A model generated the notes under the pieces. That model saw nothing but the letters and a program-made list of their open reading frames with translations. It was not told the DNA's origin and did not search any database. DNA of 64,000 bases. Origin: Amycolatopsis oliviviridis. Its GTDB lineage: Bacteria; Actinomycetota; Actinomycetes; Mycobacteriales; Pseudonocardiaceae. Position 1 is the stretch's first letter, and every line of letters begins with the position of its first letter. Of the stretch, positions 1 to 6,787 are shown piece by piece. Made by a program: the position numbers and the translations under genes. The DNA is taken from the NCBI RefSeq assembly GCF_014654365.1, contig NZ_BNAY01000004.1:310001-374000 (forward strand), written 5' to 3'.

Positions 1-977
1 TAGTTGACGATCGCCGCCGCGTCCTTCGGGTCGTTGGCCGGGATCACCAGGACGAGGTAACTGTTCGCACCTTCGTTCGAACCCTTGTAGGTGACGGACG
101 CGACGTTCTTCGACGTGAGGTAGTCGCCCGCGGCCTTCGAGTAGAGGTTGAGCTCGACACCCTTCACGACCGACATCGTCGAGTTGTCCTTCGACGGAGT
201 CCCGGGCAGCGCGGGCAGCCGGTCTTCCAACGGCGTCTGGGTGCTGTTGGGCGGGCCCGACGGCGCGAGACCGTCCGGCGGCGCGGCGACGCTCGGCGCG
301 GGCGGCTGGTCGGCGACGTTCGAGGACTGTGACGAGCCCAGCCACAGCGTCCCGCCGATGATCAGCGCCAGCACGACCAGCACGCCGGCGCCGATGAACA
401 GCCAGGTCGGCTTGCGTTTGCCGACGACCGCGTAGTCCTGGTGGTCCTCGGGAGGAGCGTGGTGGCGCGGGCCGGGTTCGGGGGCCAGCGGCGGGAGCGG
501 TCGGTTCGGCTGGCGGGCCGGCGGCCTGTCCCTCACCGGCGGCGGCTCGGCGCGCAGGTAGACCGTCGGATTGATGTCGGCGGGAGAAGGCGCGGTGGTC
601 TTGTGGTCCGCGATCCGCGGGATGGCGGTCTTCTTCTCCGCGGGCGGCTTGGGCTGCTCGACGGTCACCGGCGGCGGCGTGTGCACCGGCTGCGTCTGCT
701 GCGGGTACGGCTGCGTTTGTTGTTGGTACGGCTGGGTTTGCTGGAACTGCGGCGGCTGCTGGACCGTGACGGTCGGCTGCTCGACCGGCCGCGCGGCGGG
801 ATTGGCGCTGTGCCACTCCCCGCCCGGGCGCCGCAACGGTGAAGGGACCGGCGACGGCATCGTCCCGCCGGAGGCCTCCGCCAGGAGTTCGTCGCGTTTC
901 CGGCGGTGTTCGGCGTGTCCGATACGACCCGCGGCCAGCTCGACGTCCAGCAGTCGAAGCTCGTCTTGCCAGCTCAT
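1..977 (-). CDS. Membrane-anchored protein with Gln/Pro-rich linker, 3' end outside window
   Basis: The reading frame opens at an ATG at 977-975 and runs without a stop to the window edge, so at least 325 residues are present and the C-terminus is missing. It starts with a short charged helical segment (MSWQDELRLLDVELAAGRIG) resembling the small N-terminal domains of many actinobacterial membrane proteins. A long Pro/Gln-rich linker follows, with repeated QTQPY units at about residues 75-95. One hydrophobic helix lies at about residues 188-213 (WLFIGAGVLVVLALIIGG) and precedes a Ser/Pro-rich extracytoplasmic part. The likely topology is N-in with a single pass. The product is not recognised; the layout would fit a sensor or cell-envelope protein, but nothing visible gives a biochemical role. 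Confidence 0.8.
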   Translation of the reverse strand, partial: MSWQDELRLLDVELAAGRIGHAEHRRKRDELLAEASGGTMPSPVPSPLRRPGGEWHSANPAARPVEQPTVTVQQPPQFQQTQPYQQQTQPYPQQTQPVHTPPPVTVEQPKPPAEKKTAIPRIADHKTTAPSPADINPTVYLRAEPPPVRDRPPARQPNRPLPPLAPEPGPRHHAPPEDHQDYAVVGKRKPTWLFIGAGVLVVLALIIGGTLWLGSSQSSNVADQPPAPSVAAPPDGLAPSGPPNSTQTPLEDRLPALPGTPSKDNSTMSVVKGVELNLYSKAAGDYLTSKNVASVTYKGSNEGANSYLVLVIPANDPKDAAAIVN

Positions 978-1094
978 TCAGCCCCCTGCCGCCGGGTGTG
1001 GGCAGCCAGTGTTGCATGCACCCTTATGGGTGGTTGATGTGGTCTTTCCACATTCTCGCGTCCACTCACGACCTGGTCCAGCACCGATCTTGCG

Positions 1095-1176
1095 GCGGGT
1101 GAAGGGGACTTTCCCCGCATGACACGTGGCGAAAGCGTCTTTCACCGCGTGAGATGCGGGCAAGGCCCCCTTCGCC
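1095..1176. repeat. Cluster of three GAAAG/CTTTC-type palindromic units
   Basis: Three short inverted repeats follow one another: GGGGACTTTCCCC near 1104-1116, GGCGAAAG-CGT-CTTTCACC at 1128-1146, and GGCAAGG/CCTTCGCC at 1159-1175. The same GAAGG/GAAAG core with a CCTTC/CTTTC return arm recurs at 13311-13373, 42596-42648, 42716-42792 and 46434-46456. The cluster fills the divergent gap between the minus-strand membrane protein and the plus-strand gene that starts at 1206. Confidence 0.65.
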
Positions 1177-1205
1177 GGTACGGTGGCGGACGTGGGAAGT
1201 CCCGG

Positions 1206-1712
1206 GTGACGGAAGTCGACGCGTGTCGCGAGGTACTGCGCGAGCTGGCCATCGGCAGGCTCGCCGGACGTGACGTCCGCACCTCCCACCTGGTCGAGGC
1301 CGGTCTGGACGCGATCGTCGCCGGACTCGACACCCCTTCCCTCGCCCTGCTCGCCGGGCTCGAATCCTCCGCCGAAGACGCCGTCGACAAGGCGTTCACC
1401 CAGGTCGTCGACGAACTCGAGCTCGAACTGCCCGCCGATCCGACGGCCGCCCGCTGGTCGCTGATCCACGGCTGGCTGACCGCGATGGTCGAGGGCCGTC
1501 TCTCGCCCGCGGCCGGCGGCGCGCTGGTCAGCGAGGTCGGCGAGCTGCTCGGGTCTCCGTCGTCGCTGCGCGGGATCACGCGCTGGTCGGCGATGCTCGA
1601 CAGCTGGATCCCGACCGACCTCACCCCGAGGGACGTCTGCGAGGTGCCGATCCTCGAGGAGTCGGCCGAACTGCTCGAAGGCCCGTGGCCTCCTTCCCCA
1701 CGTCACCCGTAA
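1206..1712 (+). CDS. Conserved actinobacterial protein of unknown function
   Basis: About 168 residues, acidic and largely helical, with no signal peptide, membrane segment or motif I recognise. I chose the GTG at 1206 (V-TEVDACREVLREL) because the frame upstream, back to an ATG at 1119, runs through the palindromic repeat cluster and encodes low-quality sequence. The middle is rich in Glu and Asp (VVDELELELPADP) and the C-terminus ends in a short Pro-rich tail. It is followed after 75 bp by another unknown gene on the same strand. No function is proposed. Confidence 0.6.
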   Translation: MTEVDACREVLRELAIGRLAGRDVRTSHLVEAGLDAIVAGLDTPSLALLAGLESSAEDAVDKAFTQVVDELELELPADPTAARWSLIHGWLTAMVEGRLSPAAGGALVSEVGELLGSPSSLRGITRWSAMLDSWIPTDLTPRDVCEVPILEESAELLEGPWPPSPRHP

Positions 1713-1787
1713 AGCCCCGTTTTCTGTCGTACATGTGTTCTAAAATGGTCGTTGTACAGCAGGAACAGCGGCGAAAGGCAGACACGG

Positions 1788-2396
1788 ATGGCCTACATCA
1801 CCCTGCCCACGTTCGTGGGGTACAGCACGAGCTCGGGTCCCTCGCGTTCCTCGTTCGTCCGGCGCTGGCGCCGTCAGTACGAGGACCCGGCCCGGGGCGG
1901 GTTCAACTTCTACCTCCGCGCCGCGAACGCGATCCGTGCCGGACGGATCTCGGGGCGGGATCGCGAGGTACTGCGGGCGCTGGTCGAGAACGCGGACGAG
2001 CGCACGCGGCCGCACTACACCGAGATCGCCGAGGGCTGGCTGCGCTACGTGGGGCGGCGTGACCTGCGGCTCGCCGAGGTCGGCCGGTCACGATGGCGGC
2101 TCGGCGCCCTCGAAGTGGGCATCAACCCGCACCTCGGCCTGCGGAAAGGCGACGGCCCCGTCTACGCGACCTGGCTCTACTTCAAGGAGGAGCCGTTGAG
2201 CCGGGACGCGGCGCAGATGGTGCTGTGGCTGCTCGAACAGACCATGGACGACCTGCGGCCGGGTGGGCGCCCGCTGGTGATCGACGTCCGCCGGTCGAAG
2301 GAATTCGCGTTGTCACCGCGAGACCGCGACAAGGTGAAGCCGTGGGTCCGGAGTGAGGCTTCGGCCTTCATGAGCCTTTGGGAGGCGGCCGCATGA
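1788..2396 (+). CDS. Unknown soluble protein, about 202 residues
   Basis: Translation from the ATG at 1788 gives MAYITLPTFVGYSTSSG and so on. The frame stays open upstream, but the preceding 12 codons (MYSRNSGERQTR) look like leader sequence; a purine-rich GCGGCGAAAGGC stretch lies just before 1788. The N-terminus is Ser/Arg-rich, the centre has alternating charged helices, and a YATWLYFKEEPLSRDAA segment suggests a folded alpha/beta core. No catalytic motif or membrane helix is visible. A strong hairpin directly follows the stop, so this is the last gene of its transcript. Confidence 0.65.
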   Translation: MAYITLPTFVGYSTSSGPSRSSFVRRWRRQYEDPARGGFNFYLRAANAIRAGRISGRDREVLRALVENADERTRPHYTEIAEGWLRYVGRRDLRLAEVGRSRWRLGALEVGINPHLGLRKGDGPVYATWLYFKEEPLSRDAAQMVLWLLEQTMDDLRPGGRPLVIDVRRSKEFALSPRDRDKVKPWVRSEASAFMSLWEAAA

Positions 2397-2402
2397 TCGA
2401 AC

Positions 2403-2436
2403 GACGGCGAGCCCGCCGTTTGGCGGGCTCGCCGTT
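2403..2436. terminator. Stem-loop terminator after the gene ending at 2396
   Basis: A perfect 13-bp stem (CGGCGAGCCCGCC against GGCGGGCTCGCCG) with a GTTT loop starts 8 bp past the stop codon. No long U-run follows, which is common in high-GC actinomycetes. Confidence 0.7.
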
Positions 2437-2584
2437 CACGCACCGTCATTCTCACGGTTCCGGTGGCGGCGCAAGACACCTGATCAGGTGACAGTTTCGC
2501 GGAGTATGCCCACGAGCTGGACAACTCAGGCCCTGAACACGAAGCTTTCCCAGTCTTAACCGGCCGAACCACCGAGGGTCGCTC

Positions 2585-3124
2585 GTGAACAACGCTTGGG
2601 AAGCCATCTCCAGGGTCGCAGATGAGCCCGCTTGGTACTGGGTCTACGACAAGCTCGCGTTCTGGCCGAGCACCTACGCGCACGCTTGGCCCGGTTTCCG
2701 TGAACCGGCTCCCTCCGTCGCGTGGGATCTCGCGCCCGGCGGCCTCGACCGTGCGTCGGCCGAGTTCCGGCTCGGCCCGTACGCCGTCGAGCAGAACGAC
2801 GTCGCCCGTGTCGCGCTCTCGGCACTGAAGGACTGCGTCGCCGAGGACGAGTGGGTCTGGGTGCTGCACTGGCAGCACCAGTCGTACCGCTTCTACCCGC
2901 ATCGGCACGCCGCGCTCGACCCGTGGCCGGTCCCGGTGTTCCCGCGCACGGACTATCACATGTTCCTCGCGAACGACTTCCGCTTCGGCACGCTCGGGCA
3001 CCCCTGGGAACGGACCCTGTGCGTCTACGGCGAGAAGCTCATGCCCGCCTTCGAGAAGCACGGCGAGCAGGTCTTCAAGAACGCCCTGCGCCGTAACGGG
3101 GCACCGGCCGCGATGGCGGGCTGA
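2585..3124 (+). CDS. DUF2716 family protein
   Basis: 179 residues from ATG/GTG-type start GTG at 2585. The sequence follows the DUF2716 pattern: an aromatic N-terminus (WYWVYDKLAFWPS), a REPAPSVAWDL segment, then the highly conserved block HQSYRFYPHR, a proline/aspartate turn before a YHMFL strand, and the family signature GTLGHPWERTLCVYG at about residues 137-151. The family has no known biochemical function. It is soluble with no signal peptide. It sits next to an Imm7 and a DUF4262 gene on the same strand but with its own spacing, so co-transcription is possible (38 bp to the next start) and not proven. Assignment rests on my recognition of the family pattern. Confidence 0.8.
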   Translation: MNNAWEAISRVADEPAWYWVYDKLAFWPSTYAHAWPGFREPAPSVAWDLAPGGLDRASAEFRLGPYAVEQNDVARVALSALKDCVAEDEWVWVLHWQHQSYRFYPHRHAALDPWPVPVFPRTDYHMFLANDFRFGTLGHPWERTLCVYGEKLMPAFEKHGEQVFKNALRRNGAPAAMAG

Positions 3125-3162
3125 CCACCGTCCGGCGAGCGGACCTGCCTAAACTGAGGCGG

Positions 3163-3564
3163 GTGTTCGAATACCACGGGTGGGTGACCATCCAAGCGAG
3201 CCCTTCCGGCGACGACGACGCGGCGCTGCTCGAGCGCATCGTCGAGCGGGTGCATCGCGCCGTCCGGGACTTCGACGACGGCGATCTGGTGGACCTGCGC
3301 TGGGCCGCCGGGGTGCCGGTGCTGCACCTGGGCGGCATGGACAAGCACGGCACGACGATCGGGCCCGAGCTGGTGGACCTGTTCACCCGCGTCGGCGACC
3401 TCGCACCCGGCTCCTACGGTCTCCTGCACGTCTGGGACGACCAGGACCCCGAGCATGACAACGAGTTCAAGGTGTACCGGATGGCCCGCGGCCTGGTCAC
3501 CGAACGCGGCGACGACCACCTGTCCCCGGTCGCCCCGACCGTGCTGGACGGCTACGAGTTCTGA
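3163..3564 (+). CDS. Imm7 family immunity protein
   Basis: 133 residues starting at GTG 3163 with MFEYHGWVTI, the characteristic opening of Imm7 proteins. The rest (VDLRWAAGVPVLHLGGMDKH, SYGLLHVWDDQDP, then a conserved DGYEF-type end) is also typical. Imm7 members normally protect a cell against a polymorphic toxin of a neighbouring competitor system. No toxin gene, WXG100 protein or secretion component is visible next to it, so this looks like an orphan immunity gene. Start choice is supported by the family N-terminus. It may form a transcription unit with the DUF2716 gene upstream. Confidence 0.85.
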   Translation: MFEYHGWVTIQASPSGDDDAALLERIVERVHRAVRDFDDGDLVDLRWAAGVPVLHLGGMDKHGTTIGPELVDLFTRVGDLAPGSYGLLHVWDDQDPEHDNEFKVYRMARGLVTERGDDHLSPVAPTVLDGYEF

Positions 3565-3613
3565 GCCCTCTGCCTGCTGCCTTCGAGGACGATCGGACAA
3601 GTGGGTGACCAGC

Positions 3614-4096
3614 ATGCGGCATGACGACTCATGTGCTCTTTGCGGTACCGATCGAAAGCGCTCGGTGGCCGGAATTCCGCAGGCTGTGCGTCTGATATCC
3701 GACATTGGAGACCATGGCTACCATAAAGTCGGAGTCTTCTCGGAAGATGCCGATGAGCCGGACTTCAGCTATACGACCGGGCTCGAACACTCGCTGGGGC
3801 ATCCCGAGTTCTTGGTCGTGGGGCTCGAAATCTCGACAGAGTTCGCGATCATCGACAATCTGGTCGCACTGGTGAGAGCCGGTGCAGAGTTCGGGAACAT
3901 GAGCCGATCGGATTCTGTTCTGGAAGGCAAGAAAGTCTGCTTCCGTTCCTTGGCCAAGAATCTCTATTCGGAGTATGTGCAGCAGGCCGTGAACTTCTAT
4001 CGGGGGGAAGATTTTTCGGTACTGGTGGTGTGTCTGCCCGACGAGAATGGACTGTTCCCGTCCGGGCCGCCGATCGCGGACGACCACGAGTTCTGA
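3614..4096 (+). CDS. DUF4262 family protein
   Basis: About 160 residues from ATG 3614 (an in-frame GTG at 3605 is the alternative). The start contains CALCG, then the DUF4262 core: HGYHKVGVF, FSYTTGLEHSLGHPEFLVVG at about residues 55-75, and a C-terminal DDHEF motif. The family's function is unknown; members occur as free-standing proteins and near toxin-immunity loci. The gene has noticeably more A/T-rich codons (for example the run around 3950-4020) than its neighbours, which hints at recent acquisition. It lies 49 bp after the Imm7 gene on the same strand. Confidence 0.8.
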   Translation: MRHDDSCALCGTDRKRSVAGIPQAVRLISDIGDHGYHKVGVFSEDADEPDFSYTTGLEHSLGHPEFLVVGLEISTEFAIIDNLVALVRAGAEFGNMSRSDSVLEGKKVCFRSLAKNLYSEYVQQAVNFYRGEDFSVLVVCLPDENGLFPSGPPIADDHEF

Positions 4097-4162
4097 ATCG
4101 CAACCCTTCTTGAGTAGCCGTACTCAAGACATCATGAGGTGCCCGGCGCGACCTTGGTACCC

Positions 4163-4450
4163 ATGACGAAAACCTCCGCTGCGCCGCCCACCACCGTCGC
4201 CTTCTTCGTCCAGGCCGCTCTGTCGTTCGGTCTGGCGTTGCTAGCGGTCGTCGTCGGCATCTGGTACCTGCCCGTCGACGGCTGGGTCCGCGGCTTCCTC
4301 GCCCTCGGCATGCTCTTCCTGACGACGTCGGCGTTCACGCTCGCCAAGTGCATCCGTGACCGGCAGGACGAGAACTCCGTCGTCGGCAGGGTCGATCAGG
4401 CCCGCGTCGACAAACTCCTCGCCGAGCACGACCCGTTCAAAGCGGCCTAG
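4163..4450 (+). CDS. YiaA/YiaB two-helix membrane protein
   Basis: 95 residues from ATG 4163; an upstream GTG at 4139 adds eight unlikely residues. It has two transmembrane helices (AFFVQAALSFGLALLAVVVG and FLALGMLFLTTSAFTLAKCI), followed by the conserved K-x-IRDRQ(D)E-type segment and a charged tail. This is the architecture of the YiaAB family of small inner-membrane proteins, which have no assigned activity. Its stop codon overlaps the stop of the convergent membrane protein gene by 4 bp. Confidence 0.8.
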   Translation: MTKTSAAPPTTVAFFVQAALSFGLALLAVVVGIWYLPVDGWVRGFLALGMLFLTTSAFTLAKCIRDRQDENSVVGRVDQARVDKLLAEHDPFKAA

Positions 4451-6204
4451 CCCTTCCCGGCGTCCTTCAACGTCGTGATGCGGTGGTAGGTGCCGTCGAG
4501 ATAGGCGAGGACGACCGCGTCCTTGACCTCGGGGGCCGCGACGGCCTGCCAGCCGGAACGGCCGGTGCCCTTCATGAACTGCGAGATGTCGTCGCGGGGG
4601 AGGCCGACCGTGCCGCCGCCGACGATCTTGCCCGCGCCGTCCGCGATCAGGATGCATTGGGCCTGCCTGCCGCCGATGAGCGCCCAGCCGTCGATCTGCT
4701 TGTCCCCGGTCACGGTTACGGCGTCGACGGCGCCGGCGGTGTCCTTGGTGCCGTAGCCGGGGCCCTTGAGCTCGACGGCCTTGGCGAGGTCGACGGTCGT
4801 CCCGAGTTCCGGTCCGCCCGCGCCGCACCCCAGGGTGAAGTCGGGGGTGAACGGGTAGATGCCCATGGCCCGTTCCTGGTCGAGGAAGTCGGTGTAGGCG
4901 TACATCTTGGTGATCACCGAGCCCGCGTTGACCTGCATCGCCACCCCGAGGACGGGCTGGTACGCGTAGCGGTAGCGGGTCGCCCCCGCGGCCGTGTTCC
5001 CGATCGCGTAGACGCACAGCGCCATGACCAGCGCCAGCGGGATCGCCTTGAGCCGCACCGCCCGCGGGCCGCGGGTCACGAGCAGGACGAGGACCGCGCA
5101 CACGCCCAGCAGCCCGATCCCGACGTAGCGGGAGGACATGCCTTCGGTGGCGTTGTAGCCGCCCCGGCTGACGCCGATCATCGCGCCGTTCAGCGTCACC
5201 TGGGCGGCGAGCCCGAACCAGCCCGCGACGGCCGCGACCGGCGCCGGGCCGTCAGGGACGCCGGTGAAGTCCTCGGTCTTGGCCGCGAGCCGCTGCTTCA
5301 CGGCCGCCACGATCAGGACACCGAAGAGGCCGACGGTCAGCGCGCCCGCGAGGAACGCGAGATCGGGGGATTTGCTGGACCAGGACTGGCCGATGGTGCT
5401 GGTCATCGCGCCGAGGTAGGTGTCGGCGCCGACGACATTCGGCTTCTGGTAGCTCGGCGGCCACGGCGCGACGCGCCAGAGGATGAAGACGACGAGGCCG
5501 AGGCCGAGCGGCAGGGCGGTCTTGACGCGGCTCTCGCCGCGAAGCCAGAGGACGAGCGCGAGGACGATCCAGACCGGGAAGGCCACCCCGTGCCCGAGGC
5601 TGCCCATGAAGGCGAAGAGGAACGCGGGGACGAGCTTGCCGTGGTGCGCGAAGGCGATCGCGATGACGGCGGGGGCGAGTCCGAGGAGCCACTGGACGCC
5701 CATCATGCCGTCGCCGAAGTATTCGACCGTGCCCGCGGAGAACACCAGGCCGGAGAGTCCGGCGACGACGCCGGCGCGGCGCAGGCCGGTGAGGGTGCGG
5801 GGCAGCATGCTCCACAGCGCGGCGAACATGCCGGCGGCGAGGACGACGCTGAGGAAGCCGAGCGGGGGCTGCGTCCCGGCGAACAGTTTCGCGTCGAGCC
5901 AGAAGACGAGGCCGACCAGCACGATCGGGTGTTCGTGATAGAGGTGGAACAGCTGGGCGACGTCGAGCTTGCCGTTCGTGTCGGCGACCAGGCCGAGGAC
6001 GACCCAATAGTCGGCGTGGTTGATCTTGGGGGCGCGGACGACCTCGGCGATCGACAGCACGATCGGTACCGCGGTCAGTGCCCAGAGCGCCCAGTAGGGA
6101 AGTCTGTCGAGCAGGCCTCGTTTCGCGGGCTTGCCGGGCTCAGGTGCCCGCTGCTCGGCTTCGATGGTCGCGACGGGTCCGCCGTCGCGCGCGCTCTCGC
6201 TCAT
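4447..6204 (-). CDS. Large polytopic membrane protein of unknown function
   Basis: 585 residues. A 30-residue cytoplasmic N-terminus leads into roughly ten hydrophobic helices between residues 35 and 400 (for example YWALWALTAVPIVLSIAEVV and FLSVVLAAGMFAALWSML). A soluble C-terminal domain of about 170 residues then lies outside the membrane. Short acidic and His-rich loops (LYHEHPIVL, NHADYWVVL) near the first helices recall the loops of lipid-linked glycosyltransferases, but no GT-C signature is clear. The start ATG at 6204 opens the frame after a 300-bp gap. It converges with the YiaA/B gene. I call it a membrane protein only. Confidence 0.75.
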   Translation of the reverse strand: MSESARDGGPVATIEAEQRAPEPGKPAKRGLLDRLPYWALWALTAVPIVLSIAEVVRAPKINHADYWVVLGLVADTNGKLDVAQLFHLYHEHPIVLVGLVFWLDAKLFAGTQPPLGFLSVVLAAGMFAALWSMLPRTLTGLRRAGVVAGLSGLVFSAGTVEYFGDGMMGVQWLLGLAPAVIAIAFAHHGKLVPAFLFAFMGSLGHGVAFPVWIVLALVLWLRGESRVKTALPLGLGLVVFILWRVAPWPPSYQKPNVVGADTYLGAMTSTIGQSWSSKSPDLAFLAGALTVGLFGVLIVAAVKQRLAAKTEDFTGVPDGPAPVAAVAGWFGLAAQVTLNGAMIGVSRGGYNATEGMSSRYVGIGLLGVCAVLVLLVTRGPRAVRLKAIPLALVMALCVYAIGNTAAGATRYRYAYQPVLGVAMQVNAGSVITKMYAYTDFLDQERAMGIYPFTPDFTLGCGAGGPELGTTVDLAKAVELKGPGYGTKDTAGAVDAVTVTGDKQIDGWALIGGRQAQCILIADGAGKIVGGGTVGLPRDDISQFMKGTGRSGWQAVAAPEVKDAVVLAYLDGTYHRITTLKDAGKG

Positions 6205-6379
6205 CCGTCTTTCCCCACCTCGAAGATCCGGTCCACAAGGTACCGAACGCCCAGGTGACGGCCGTCGTCAGCGGGTCGACATATGCACAAATCCGAATTA
6301 CTACGGTCGTGTGACCCCGCTCACCGATCATGTAGCACGTAGTAACCATCAAGATCAGAGACCACAGCGAAGAAAACCC

Positions 6380-6458
6380 AAAAAACCCCACGGGCAAAAG
6401 TACCCACCCGAGAAGGTGAGGTGGAGGCACCGTGGGGGTCCGGGGGCTCGGCCCCCGG
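6380..6458 (-). terminator. Terminator region downstream of tRNA-Gly
   Basis: On the minus strand, downstream of the tRNA, there is first a hairpin CCGGGGGC-nnn-GCCCCCGG (6440-6458). Next comes a longer stem pairing CCCCACGG (6386-6393) with CCGTGGGG (6430-6437), followed immediately by a six-T run and further T-rich sequence. This is a convincing intrinsic terminator for the tRNA transcript. The 300-bp gap from 6205 to 6517 holds nothing else apart from an extra 7-bp inverted repeat GTCCAGG/CCTGGAC at 6481-6499. Confidence 0.65.
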
Positions 6459-6517
6459 GAATTATGGTGAGCAGGCCCCGGTCCAGGTGTTCCCTGGACA
6501 CACTACGCCCGCATGCG

Positions 6518-6590
6518 AGCGGATGACGGGATTCGAACCCGCGACCCTCACCTTGGCAAGGTGATGCGCTACCAGCTGCGCTACATCCGC
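6518..6590 (-). tRNA. tRNA-Gly (anticodon GCC)
   Basis: A complete cloverleaf on the minus strand, 73 nt. The acceptor stem GCGGATG pairs with CATCCGC. The D arm contains AGCTGGTAGCGC, the anticodon stem CACCT/AGGTG encloses TTGCCAA with anticodon GCC, and the T arm has GGTTCGAATCC. The discriminator base is U, as usual for bacterial tRNA-Gly. The CCA end is not encoded. A terminator follows on the same strand. Confidence 0.95.
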
Positions 6591-6665
6591 ATGTGACTCT
6601 CTGCTTCAGCACTCGTTTGAAGCAGTGGAACAACCATACACCGACCGTCTGTAGCGGTTTTGACC

Positions 6666-6756
6666 CACCCCTCCAGGTGCTTCGGTGTCACACCTGGCGT
6701 ACAAGGGGTGACGACGGCTGCATACCTCCGTATGGTGTCCCCATTCGACCGAATGG
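6666..6756. promoter_or_regulatory. Nested inverted repeats upstream of the sigma-factor gene
   Basis: Three dyads precede the sigma gene: CACCCCT/AGGGGTG (6666-6672, 6704-6710) enclosing CCAGGTG/CACCTGG (6673-6679, 6691-6697); CATAC-CTCC-GTATG (6721-6734); and CCATTCG-AC-CGAATGG (6741-6756). The last ends 14 bp before the Shine-Dalgarno sequence GAGGAGG. The compact, perfect dyads would suit a regulator binding site or a structured leader; which one is not decidable from sequence. Confidence 0.45.
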
Positions 6757-6787
6757 TGAGTCCTTCGGGGAGGAGGTGCCTGGCCGG

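Noticed and set aside
978..1706. Long minus-strand reading frame opposite the gene at 1206
   Set aside because: Arg/Gly-rich antisense frame typical of high-GC DNA; it also reads through the palindromic repeats.
4483..6258. 591-codon plus-strand frame opposite the membrane protein
   Set aside because: Composition (Asp/Arg/Gly/Ala only) shows a shadow frame; the minus-strand protein has clear helices.
6140..6430. Minus-strand frame with a hydrophobic stretch (LLGWVLLPVGFFGFSSLW)
   Set aside because: It lies over the tRNA terminator and promoter region; the hydrophobic run is the T-rich terminator read in frame.
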